This document shows positions 1 to 6,416 of a stretch of DNA of 6,416 bases, piece by piece. The stretch lies in NCBI GenBank assembly GCA_009780285.1, contig WRAL01000092.1:1-6416 (forward strand). Reading direction: 5' to 3'. The position numbers were made by a program, and so were the translations under genes. How positions within the stretch are numbered: position 1 is the stretch's first letter; every line of letters starts with the position of its first letter. The notes beneath the pieces were generated by a model that was not told the origin of the DNA, searched no databases, and saw nothing but the letters and a program-made list of their open reading frames with translations. This stretch comes from Treponema sp. (lineage in GTDB: Bacteria > Spirochaetota > Spirochaetia > Treponematales > Breznakiellaceae).

Positions 1-1790
1 CGGAGCTGATGCAGGGCGGAAAGGCCGAAGCGCTCGGCGCGCTCTATCACCATGCAGCTTGCATTTGGCACGTCAACGCCAACCTCGACAACGCTCGTGG
101 CGACAAGAATTTTTATTTCCCCTTTTCTAAAAAGATCCATTGTCTTGCGTTTTTCCTCTTCGCTTAATCGCGAGTGGACAAGCGCCACCGAAAAGCCTGG
201 AAAAATTTTTGTCTCGAGCCTTTGCGCCATGGAAACAACGTCCTTCAGGCTTAGATCTCCGCCATCCTGCGTAAGATCGTTTTCGATAAAAGGATAGACA
301 AAATACGCCTGCGCCCCGGCTTCCAGCTTGCGGCGAACAAAGTCGTAAACGCGGCCTTCGCTTAGGGATTCGCGCGCAAGGTGCGTCTTTACGGGCTTTC
401 TTCCCGGCGGCATGTCGCGAATTATCGAAACTTCCATGTCGCCAAAAAGGGTAAGCTCAAGGGTGCGCGGAATTGGAGTAGCGCTCATCATCAGCAAATG
501 CGCTCCCGCGCCAGTTGAATTAAGGCTTTTGCCCATAATCTGGGAACGCTGCATAACTCCAAAGCGGTGCTGTTCGTCCACAACCACCAGCTTAAGGTTT
601 TTGTATTGAACGTCCCTGGAAAAAAGTGCATGGGTTCCCACCACAATGTCAATCTCGCCAGCGCCAAGGTGCCGTAAAAGGGTTTTCCTTCCTGCGCTTT
701 TTACGTTTCCCGTCAAAAACGCTATTCGCGCGCCTAAAGGCTCAAGCAATTGCGCGGCGCTCTGCGCATGCTGGCGCGCAAGCAATTCAGTCGGCGCCAT
801 AATCGCGGCCTGCGCGCCCTCATCGACAACACGCAGCGCCGCGAAAAAGGACACAAGGGTTTTTCCGGATCCCACGTCGCCCTGCAAAAGGCGCGACATG
901 GCAAAGCCCGCGCGGGAATGGCGCATGTCGGCGTTTATTTCCGCAATCGCGCCGCTTTGTCCGGGCGTGAGCGCGAAGGGCAGCCGTTCAAGCAGATGCT
1001 TTTGCAAAGGGGTAAAGGGAACGGCTTCCTTACCATCCAAGGCATTGCGCTTAAAATGTTTCCTCGCGGCGCTTCTTCTGCACACGGCCATCGAAAGATA
1101 AAAAAGCTCTTCGTACATCAGCGTTTTTCTGGCGTTTTCAAGCTCCTCGAAGGAAAGCGGAAGGTGTATCGCCTTTATCGCCGCGGCCTTTGACAAAAGC
1201 CCGTCCCTTTCGCGTATTTCGGCCGGAAGCTCGTCTTCCAATCGCTGCGCGTATTCCTCCACCGCGCTTCCAATAAAGCGCTGCGTCATCCACTGTTCGA
1301 GTCCCGCGCAAAGAGGGTAGACGGGAAAAATGCCATAGGCCGTTTTGTTGTCGTCCCGCGAAAGGCTAACCTCAAATGATGTTGACTGGATTTCGCTAAA
1401 GCGCGAATTATATTGAAATTTTCCATATACATGGCATCGAGCGCCGGCCTTAAGCTGATCCGCCAGCCGAGGGCGGTTAAAGCAGATAAGGGCCGCGCGC
1501 GCGCTTTCGTCCTCTACATATATTTTTGGCGTCTTTTTTGCCGAAAATCTTCCGCCGGGGCCGCCAATCCATTCGCATGCAAGCGCCGTAACTTCCGTGC
1601 AGACCGTCGCCTTGTGAAAATCGCTTAACGGAACCTGCGCGCTTCTGTCTTCCCACCTTCTGGGATAGTGCGCCAGTAGCCCGGAGATATTCGTTATGCC
1701 AAGGCGAGCGAATTTGGCGGCAAGCGCAGGGCCCACGCCTTTAATCGCCGTTAGCGGCTCGGTAAGGGAACGCAGCAGCATTTGCGCCAT
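1..1790 (-). CDS. recG: ATP-dependent DNA helicase RecG (3' end beyond window)
   Basis: RecG is a cytoplasmic, monomeric double-strand DNA translocase that regresses stalled replication forks and branch-migrates Holliday junctions and D- or R-loops. The minus frame from ATG at 1790 is open to base 1 (596 codons plus two bases). Residues 10-50 look like the N-terminal region with a GVGPALAAKF helix-hairpin motif, and about 61-142 is the OB-like wedge domain that splits the junction. Helicase motifs follow: Walker A GDVGSGKT (304-311), APTELLARQH (332-341), a DEQH box (405-408), SATPIPRT (436-443) and ATSVVEVGVDVP (564-575). The reading ends in ERFGLSALHQL, directly before where motif VI (QLRGRVGR) is expected. 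Against a family length near 690, about 90-100 C-terminal residues are missing because of the window edge, not a mutation. AAAGG (1794-1798) overlaps the upstream stop codon and lies 3 bases before this ATG. An ATG three codons later (1781) is also possible. Identity is secure. Confidence 0.97.
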   Translation of the reverse strand, partial: MAQMLLRSLTEPLTAIKGVGPALAAKFARLGITNISGLLAHYPRRWEDRSAQVPLSDFHKATVCTEVTALACEWIGGPGGRFSAKKTPKIYVEDESARAALICFNRPRLADQLKAGARCHVYGKFQYNSRFSEIQSTSFEVSLSRDDNKTAYGIFPVYPLCAGLEQWMTQRFIGSAVEEYAQRLEDELPAEIRERDGLLSKAAAIKAIHLPLSFEELENARKTLMYEELFYLSMAVCRRSAARKHFKRNALDGKEAVPFTPLQKHLLERLPFALTPGQSGAIAEINADMRHSRAGFAMSRLLQGDVGSGKTLVSFFAALRVVDEGAQAAIMAPTELLARQHAQSAAQLLEPLGARIAFLTGNVKSAGRKTLLRHLGAGEIDIVVGTHALFSRDVQYKNLKLVVVDEQHRFGVMQRSQIMGKSLNSTGAGAHLLMMSATPIPRTLELTLFGDMEVSIIRDMPPGRKPVKTHLARESLSEGRVYDFVRRKLEAGAQAYFVYPFIENDLTQDGGDLSLKDVVSMAQRLETKIFPGFSVALVHSRLSEEEKRKTMDLFRKGEIKILVATSVVEVGVDVPNASCMVIERAERFGLSALHQL

Positions 1791-1796
1791 TGGCCT

Positions 1797-2378
1797 TTAA
1801 TTCCCGGCCAAAAGCCCGGAAAGCAGTTGCAGGAGAAATCGGCCGCCAAGCCAAGCCAGGAACAAAAGCGCGATGCAAAAAATTATCCCCGTGATAAAAT
1901 TTAAAATGCGTCTGCGAAAGAACGTTCTTGTGATGCGGAAAATCAAAGGCTGGGAAATCGCGTCCACGATTTGCCAAAGCATTCCCTGCATGGGCTTGTT
2001 CATATAAAAACCGATAAGACGAATCGCCAGCACGATTATGCAAAACCATAAAAGAAAGGAAACGATGGACCAAATCGCCGAAAGTATTATCGTCAGCAAA
2101 AATCCAATGCTGAGCGTTCCGCGAATCGCTATGCTTTGGAATACAGTCTGTACCATTCGCAGCGCGGCTATCGCCGCAATAGGGCTTAAATCAAGGAAAC
2201 CGGCGCGCAGCTTGAAGTTCCGCCGCCACCAATCAAGGTAGGGATCGGTGATGCCCGCCAAAAAAAGCGTGAGCCCTGAACGCCTGTTTCCGCTGAACCA
2301 GGTCAGCATAATCCTTGCAAAGAGGAGCAAGGAATACAGATTGAGAAGCTGCGATAAAACGTTAAAAAATGTTTGCAT
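1797..2378 (-). CDS. YggT-family integral membrane protein
   Basis: This 193-residue, very hydrophobic protein belongs by motif to the YggT/YlmG family of small inner-membrane proteins, which usually carry two copies of a membrane repeat. No specific reaction is established; relatives have been linked to osmotic tolerance, cell division or plastid nucleoid organisation. Repeat 1 is well kept: FARIMLTWF (20-28), ITDPYLDWWRR (43-53) and LDLSP (62-66). Repeat 2 is recognisable but weak: a hydrophobic helix ending LAIRLIGFYMN (117-127), then ISQPLIFRITRTFFRRR (141-157), with ILNFITGI where LDLSP would be expected. Membrane segments lie near 5-28, 64-82, 88-124 (one long or two) and 158-190. Basic clusters (52-57, 148-157) are probably at membrane faces. 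The frame is open upstream to an ATG at 2426, but ATG 2378 is preferred: GGAAGG sits just upstream, the protein then starts at the family's hydrophobic segment, and the overlap with dnaE is only 17 bases. It is 6 bases from recG. Confidence 0.85.
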   Translation of the reverse strand: MQTFFNVLSQLLNLYSLLLFARIMLTWFSGNRRSGLTLFLAGITDPYLDWWRRNFKLRAGFLDLSPIAAIAALRMVQTVFQSIAIRGTLSIGFLLTIILSAIWSIVSFLLWFCIIVLAIRLIGFYMNKPMQGMLWQIVDAISQPLIFRITRTFFRRRILNFITGIIFCIALLFLAWLGGRFLLQLLSGLLAGN

Positions 2379-5300
2379 TTTCCTTCCATGCCTTTGCGAC
2401 GCCGGCGCAGCCTTCCAGCACGCCAAGCGTTTCTTTTTCCGCTTCGACGCTCAGGCCGCAAGCGGCGCGCACTTTTTTTTCGGCGCCATCGGGCGCCTCT
2501 AGGTATATAAACACCGGGCAGGGGCCAGGGTTTCCGGCAAGATAATTGCGCAGGGGGGAAATGCCGTCGTCCGTGTTCGCCGCCTCGCTTGTCAGTCTTA
2601 TGTGAATGGAATTAAGTTCGGCCGGCGCCGGAGATGCGCTTTCCTGCGCTCCCGCGCTTTTGCTTTCCTCCGGCGCGCGCCGGTCGCGGTTTCCGGCCGG
2701 CGTTTTGGGGCTTTCTCCTGCGGCCATTTTCGACGCGGCCATGCGACAAAGGCTTACAATATCCTTAACGCTGCTTACCTTAAAGCTGGGATTTTGCGGA
2801 TTGCGATCGCTGGCCGGATCGATGTTGCCTTTAAGCGCGACGAATTCATCGACGGTCAACAGATCGCGCGCCTCGTTCCAGGCCTTGGAAAAAAACAGAA
2901 GATCGATGTCCCCTTCAAAATCGCTTAGCGTTCCAAAGGCCATGTCGTTTCCGTTTCTGTCCTGCGTTTCGCGCAGGGCGGAAAGCTGGCCAACTATCGT
3001 ATAGCTGCCTTTAGCCGCGCCTGCGAGCATGGAAGATTTTAAGTCGGCCATATAGAGCCAGGCGCCGCGAAATTTTTCCCTCTTTCGCGCCGCGGCGCCT
3101 TCGGCGGCGATTGCTTCCTCCACCTCAATAAAGTTAACGATGTTATCAACTACAAAACTATGCCGTTCCTTGTCTTTCTGAAAATCAATCTTTCCTTTAA
3201 AAATCGCTATGTCATCAACCGAGACCCTCTCCTGAAGCCTTTCCCAAACTTTTGGGAAAAAAATCATTTCGATTTCGCCATTATAGTCGGCAAGGGTCGC
3301 GTAGGCCATTTTCCCGCTTTTTGAATTGACGACCTTGCAGCTTTTAATAAGGCCCATTAAAATCTGGCTGCCCATTTCCAGGCTTTCAGGATCTCCCAAA
3401 TTGGCCTTTACCGCTTTTTGCCACAGTTCTTTGCTCTCGTCCATAGGATGCCCGGAAAAATAAAAGCCTATAAGCTGTTTTTCGATTTTAAGCCTTTCGC
3501 TCTTGCCCAGTTCCGGAAAGTCCTCAAACACAAAGTCAGTATATTCCTTTTCGTCCGTATCCCCAAAAAGGCTCGTCTGCCCAAACTGTTTGTCTTCCTT
3601 CTGTTTCTGCGCGAATTCGACGGCACGTTCAAGGTTGCCAATAATCGTTTCGCGCTTTCCCCCCAGCGCGTCGAAAGCGCCTGTGTTTACGAGCCTTTCG
3701 ATTACGGCCTTTCCTACAAGTTTTATGTCAACCTTGCTAAGGAAATCCATAAAATCCTTGTAAGGGCCCTCGTGCCTGCCTTGGACGATCTCGTCGGAAG
3801 GCGCCTCGCCAATGCCTTTAATTCCTAAAAGGCCGTACACGATGCGCCTGTCGGCAATGGCGAAATATTTTCCGGAGCGGTTCACGTCCGGCGGATCGAT
3901 GGGAATGCCCATTTTCCGCGCTTCCTCGATGCACTCGGAAAGCTTGTCCTTATCCGTGCTGTTAATTTCGTTGCTTAGATTAGCCGCCATAAACTCGGCC
4001 GGGAAGTTCGCCTTGAGATACGCCGTGCGATACGCCACCACGGAATATGCTGCGGCGTGGCTCTTGTTGAAGCCATAGCCTGCAAAAGGAATTAGAAGGT
4101 CGAAAATATCCTCGGCCTTTTTCTCGCTGTATCCGCGAGCCTTGGCCCCTTCCACGAACTGCTTCTTTCCCTTGATCATTTTTTCCATATCTTTTTTTCC
4201 CATCGCGCGGCGCAGCTCGTCCGCGTGTCCAAGGGAAAAGCCGGCGATGATCTGCGCAACCTGCATCACCTGTTCCTGATACGTGATAACGCCGTAAGTT
4301 TCCTTTAGGATGGGTTCAAGGCTTGGATCCGGGTACTTGATCGTCTGCCGGCCGTTTTTTGACGCGATAAATTGCGGGATGTTGTCCATGGGGCCGGGCC
4401 GGTACAAAGCGTTCAGCGCGATAAGGTCCTCGATTTTTCCGGGTTTCGCGCGCTTTAATATATCGCGCATCCCGTCCGATTCAAACTGAAAAATCTCGAA
4501 GCTGTTGCCCTCGCAAAGCATCTTGAAAGTGGCTTCGTCGTCTTCCGGAATGTCATCCGAGCTGAAACTCGAATATACCCCCCCCCTCTCCCTGATAAGG
4601 ATTTCCGTTCGCGCAATTACGTCGAGGGTTTTAAGGCCGAGGAAATCCATTTTTACCAGGCCGCAGCGTTCAAGGAAGTTCATGCTGTACTGCGTCGCGA
4701 TCGCGCCTGTTTTGGAATCCCTGTAAAGAGGAAGAAGCTCGCTCAGTTCCGTCTTGCCGATGACGACGCCGGAAGCGTGAATGCCGGATTGCCTGTTAAG
4801 CCCTTCCAGCTTGCGCGCGAGAGCGAACATGTCCTTGTATCTGTTATCCGCCTCCATCTCGCGCAGGCGCGGCTCTTCCTTAAAAGCCTGTTCCAGCGTT
4901 ATGCCGGCTCGCGTGGGAATCAGCTTGGCGATCTTGTCCGCCTCGTCGATCGAAATTTCCAAAGTGCGCGCCACGTCTTTAATAACGGCCTTGGCGCCAA
5001 GCGTTCCAAAGGTGATGATCTGGCCGACGCGATCCTTGCCGTATTTTTCGTTAACGTATCTAATAACGTCGTCGCGTCCGTAATTCGCGAAATCGATATC
5101 GAAGTCCGGCATGGAAATGCGTTCAGGGTTTAGAAAGCGCTCGAAAAGAAGGTCGTACTTAAAGGGATCGATGTCGGTAATCCTAAGCGCGTAAGCGACG
5201 ACGGAACCCGCGCCGGATCCGCGTCCCGGCCCAACGGGAATGCCCTGCTCGCGCGCCCAGCGAATAAAATCCGCAACGATAAGAAAGTATCCGGTGAAGC

Positions 5301-6390
5301 CCATTTTAATGATTACGCCAAGCTCGTAATCAAGGCGCGCCACCCTGTCGTTCCATGCATTTCCGGCCTCGGCTTTTTCCCTTGCATAGCGCTCGGCCAG
5401 TCCCTCGCTGGCAAGATGGCACATGTAGTTGTCGGCGCTGTCGAAATTTTCAGGGATTTCGCTTTCCGGCAAATACCCGGATAGCTCGGTGGTGCCTATT
5501 TCCGGAACGTCCGTGACGCAACGTTCGGCGATACGAACAGTGTTTGCGATGGCCTCGGGATAATCGGGGAAAAGCTCGGCCATTTCCTCGGCGCTTTTCA
5601 GGTAAAATTCGCTGCCATGATACCTTTTGCGCTTTTCCTCGCTACGAAATTTCGCCGTGCCTATGCACAAAAGAACGTCGTGCGCCTCGTAATCCTCGCG
5701 TTCTATGTAGTGCGCGTCGTTCGTTGCGACATGGGGAACGCCGGTCTTGCGCGATATTTTCACGAGCTCGCGGTTGATGTCGCTTTGGGAAAGATTTCCC
5801 CGCAGTCTTTCCGCGTCCACGCCGTGCTCCTGAATCTCCAAAAAAAAGTTAGGCTCGCCGGGCGCGTCCTGTCCGAAAAGGTCGCGGTAGCGCGCGGCCT
5901 TCGCTTCGGCCTCGTCGATTTTTCCCGCGCGAATCAGCCGGGGAATCTCGCCGGAGACGCAGGCGGAAAGCGCGATTAGCCCGTCGCGATGTCTTTCCAG
6001 AAGCTCGTCATCCACGCGCGGCCTGTGGTAAAAGCCTTCGGTGTAGGCGCTGGTGCAAAGCCGCGCCAGGTTGAAATAGCCCTCGCGGTTTTTCGCCAGC
6101 AGGACCAGGTGATAATAGTGATTCTCGCTTTCCGAGCCTTTTTTGTCGTGCCGCGAGCCGGGCGAAACGTAGACTTCGCAGCCAATGATCGGCTTGACAG
6201 TGCCGCCCTGCTCCTTGTTTTTCGCGCATTCCGCAAGAAAATCCATGGCGCCAAACATGTTGCCGTGGTCGGTCAGCGCGATATGGCTCATCTCCATCGC
6301 CTGAGCCTTTTTTACGAGGCCGGAAATCGAGGCGGAAGCGTCAAGAAGCGAGAAATCGGAATGGACGTGAAGATGGACGAAAGCGCTCAT
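2362..6390 (-). CDS. dnaE: DNA polymerase III subunit alpha (DnaE1 type), with duplicated OB fold
   Basis: This is the replicative polymerase subunit that extends both strands at the fork as part of the Pol III holoenzyme. It is complete at 1342 residues, versus about 1160 in E. coli. In order: PHP domain (about 1-230) with HLHVHS, LTDHG and NDAHY motifs; palm motif GPGRGSGAGS (387-396); catalytic MPDFDIDF (D429, D431) and KMDFLGLKT (D582); fingers with ALYRPGPMDNIP and GYGFNKSHAAAYS (771-783); helix-hairpin-helix LLGIKGIGEAP (854-864); beta-clamp motif QTSLF (938-942); first OB fold (1007-1088); second OB-like fold (1128-1213); Ser/Pro/Ala/Glu-rich linker (about 1218-1258); and a C-terminal domain (about 1259-1342) resembling the tau-binding region. 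All expected catalytic residues are present. The second OB fold and linker account for most of the extra length. The start fits the family N-terminus (MSAFVHLHVHS), but no well-placed ribosome site is visible: the nearest AAGG is 14 bases upstream. The stop lies inside the next gene. Identity is secure. Confidence 0.98.
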   Translation of the reverse strand: MSAFVHLHVHSDFSLLDASASISGLVKKAQAMEMSHIALTDHGNMFGAMDFLAECAKNKEQGGTVKPIIGCEVYVSPGSRHDKKGSESENHYYHLVLLAKNREGYFNLARLCTSAYTEGFYHRPRVDDELLERHRDGLIALSACVSGEIPRLIRAGKIDEAEAKAARYRDLFGQDAPGEPNFFLEIQEHGVDAERLRGNLSQSDINRELVKISRKTGVPHVATNDAHYIEREDYEAHDVLLCIGTAKFRSEEKRKRYHGSEFYLKSAEEMAELFPDYPEAIANTVRIAERCVTDVPEIGTTELSGYLPESEIPENFDSADNYMCHLASEGLAERYAREKAEAGNAWNDRVARLDYELGVIIKMGFTGYFLIVADFIRWAREQGIPVGPGRGSGAGSVVAYALRITDIDPFKYDLLFERFLNPERISMPDFDIDFANYGRDDVIRYVNEKYGKDRVGQIITFGTLGAKAVIKDVARTLEISIDEADKIAKLIPTRAGITLEQAFKEEPRLREMEADNRYKDMFALARKLEGLNRQSGIHASGVVIGKTELSELLPLYRDSKTGAIATQYSMNFLERCGLVKMDFLGLKTLDVIARTEILIRERGGVYSSFSSDDIPEDDEATFKMLCEGNSFEIFQFESDGMRDILKRAKPGKIEDLIALNALYRPGPMDNIPQFIASKNGRQTIKYPDPSLEPILKETYGVITYQEQVMQVAQIIAGFSLGHADELRRAMGKKDMEKMIKGKKQFVEGAKARGYSEKKAEDIFDLLIPFAGYGFNKSHAAAYSVVAYRTAYLKANFPAEFMAANLSNEINSTDKDKLSECIEEARKMGIPIDPPDVNRSGKYFAIADRRIVYGLLGIKGIGEAPSDEIVQGRHEGPYKDFMDFLSKVDIKLVGKAVIERLVNTGAFDALGGKRETIIGNLERAVEFAQKQKEDKQFGQTSLFGDTDEKEYTDFVFEDFPELGKSERLKIEKQLIGFYFSGHPMDESKELWQKAVKANLGDPESLEMGSQILMGLIKSCKVVNSKSGKMAYATLADYNGEIEMIFFPKVWERLQERVSVDDIAIFKGKIDFQKDKERHSFVVDNIVNFIEVEEAIAAEGAAARKREKFRGAWLYMADLKSSMLAGAAKGSYTIVGQLSALRETQDRNGNDMAFGTLSDFEGDIDLLFFSKAWNEARDLLTVDEFVALKGNIDPASDRNPQNPSFKVSSVKDIVSLCRMAASKMAAGESPKTPAGNRDRRAPEESKSAGAQESASPAPAELNSIHIRLTSEAANTDDGISPLRNYLAGNPGPCPVFIYLEAPDGAEKKVRAACGLSVEAEKETLGVLEGCAGVAKAWKENANIF
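2382..2387 (-). promoter_or_regulatory. Ribosome binding site of the yggT-like gene, inside dnaE
   Basis: GGAAGG on the minus strand lies 3 bases before ATG 2378, within the last codons of dnaE. It decides the start of the membrane protein against the upstream ATG at 2426, and it puts initiation where ribosomes finishing dnaE would pass, favouring translational coupling. Confidence 0.7.
2752..3372 (-). repeat. Tandem OB-fold duplication inside dnaE (protein-level repeat)
   Basis: Residues 1007-1088 and 1128-1213 of DnaE align along their length. Shared landmarks are GS....G at the start, a turn with SG/NG, then A(Y/F).TL.D(Y/F).G(E/D)I(E/D)..FF.K.W, and later V(D)(D/E) followed by KG.ID. By eye about 16 of 40 positions from A1029/A1151 onward are identical, with one single-residue gap before that block. 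The copies are separated by about 39 residues rich in Ala, Glu, Lys and Arg. The DNA copies have diverged, so this is an old duplication or a domain acquisition and not a recent or assembly-generated one. Confidence 0.8.
3565..3579 (-). other. Beta-clamp binding motif QTSLF in DnaE
   Basis: The pentapeptide QTSLF (residues 938-942) lies between the helix-hairpin-helix and the first OB fold, the same place as the internal clamp-binding motif of other DnaE proteins (QADMF in E. coli). It matches the QxxLF-type consensus and should tether the polymerase to the sliding clamp for processive synthesis. Confidence 0.85.
4578..4586 (-). repeat. Homopolymer tract of nine G (coding strand) in dnaE
   Basis: Nine consecutive C on the plus strand read as nine G in the coding strand, spanning Arg602-Gly603-Gly604-Val605 between catalytic D582 and the fingers region. 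The reading frame is intact at length nine. A gain or loss of one base would truncate the polymerase. Confidence 0.9.
5710..6369 (-). other. PHP domain of DnaE with complete metal-ligand set
   Basis: This is the N-terminal polymerase-and-histidinol-phosphatase domain. Candidate metal ligands are H8, H10, D17, H42, E72, H94, C144, D225 and H227. They correspond in order and in local context (LHVHS, LLD, TDHG, GCEVYV, YHLVLLA, SACVSGE, NDAHY) to the nine ligands I recall from Mycobacterium tuberculosis DnaE1, where this domain is the proofreading 3'-5' exonuclease. E. coli DnaE has lost several of them, for example Arg in place of the first His. Residues are seen directly; nuclease activity is inferred. 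Confidence 0.75.
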
Positions 6391-6416
6391 ACCAGAGCAG
6401 TGTACCTTGAAAACGC
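6391..6416 (-). other. Partial 5' leader of dnaE
   Basis: Only 26 bases upstream of dnaE are visible. They hold AAGG at 6405-6408, 14 bases before the ATG and so too far for a standard ribosome site. TACACT (6399-6404) weakly resembles a -10 box. If it were one, the transcript would be nearly leaderless, but the -35 region is outside the window. I cannot assign a promoter. Confidence 0.3.

Noticed and set aside
1..30. RecG apparently missing motif VI and its C-terminus
   Set aside because: The frame is still open at base 1 and the last residues are exactly those that precede motif VI, so this is the window edge and not a truncated gene.
52..1628. Several plus-strand open frames of 65-151 codons opposite recG
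   Set aside because: They lie antisense to a continuous RecG reading frame with all helicase motifs. Their translations show no recognisable domain and they have no consistent ribosome sites.
1741..2073. Minus-strand frame of 110 codons overlapping the end of the yggT-like gene and the start of recG
   Set aside because: It is out of frame with both recognised proteins, which fully account for the region.
2361..2420. Possible terminator at the end of dnaE (T6 run on the coding strand at 2364-2369)
   Set aside because: No GC-rich stem directly precedes the T run, and the run lies inside the start of the next gene.
8..2990. Similar GCAGGGCGGAAAG strings near position 12 and position 2975
   Set aside because: The short match falls in unrelated codons of recG and dnaE; nothing around it is repeated, so chance is the simplest explanation.
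2602..5979. Many plus-strand open frames opposite dnaE
   Set aside because: These are mirror frames of a complete, well-conserved polymerase gene; their Arg/Ser-rich compositions are typical of antisense translation.

Overview
The window is a compact, single-direction block of housekeeping genes, all read from the minus strand (right to left): dnaE, then a small YggT-family membrane protein gene, then recG, which runs off the left edge. There is almost no non-coding DNA. dnaE and the yggT-like gene overlap by 17 bases, and only 6 bases separate the yggT-like gene from recG, so the three are very probably one transcript with translational coupling. I see no RNA gene, mobile element, CRISPR array, phage gene or convincing terminator.

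Organism: moderate GC content (about half by eye), with frequent GCG/CGC codons mixed with A/T-rich Lys and Phe codons. The order dnaE, small membrane protein, recG matches what I recall for spirochaetes (Borrelia burgdorferi around BB0579-BB0581). A spirochaete, perhaps Treponema-like, is my best guess. It rests on remembered gene order and not on a search.

Region by region: 6390 to 2362 encodes a complete 1342-residue DNA polymerase III alpha subunit of the DnaE1 type. It has an intact PHP domain, polymerase core, helix-hairpin-helix, beta-clamp motif, two tandem OB-like folds instead of the usual one, a low-complexity linker and a C-terminal domain resembling the tau-binding region. 2378 to 1797 encodes a 193-residue YggT-like membrane protein with two family repeats, the second degenerate. 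1790 to 1 encodes the first 596 residues of the RecG branch-migration helicase, cut by the window edge just before helicase motif VI.

Functionally, DnaE copies the chromosome and RecG remodels stalled forks and recombination intermediates, so co-expression of replication and fork rescue makes sense. The role of the membrane protein between them is not clear from sequence. I did not find an undescribed system. The observations most worth checking are the duplicated OB fold in DnaE, the complete set of PHP metal ligands (possible built-in proofreading), and a nine-G tract inside dnaE.
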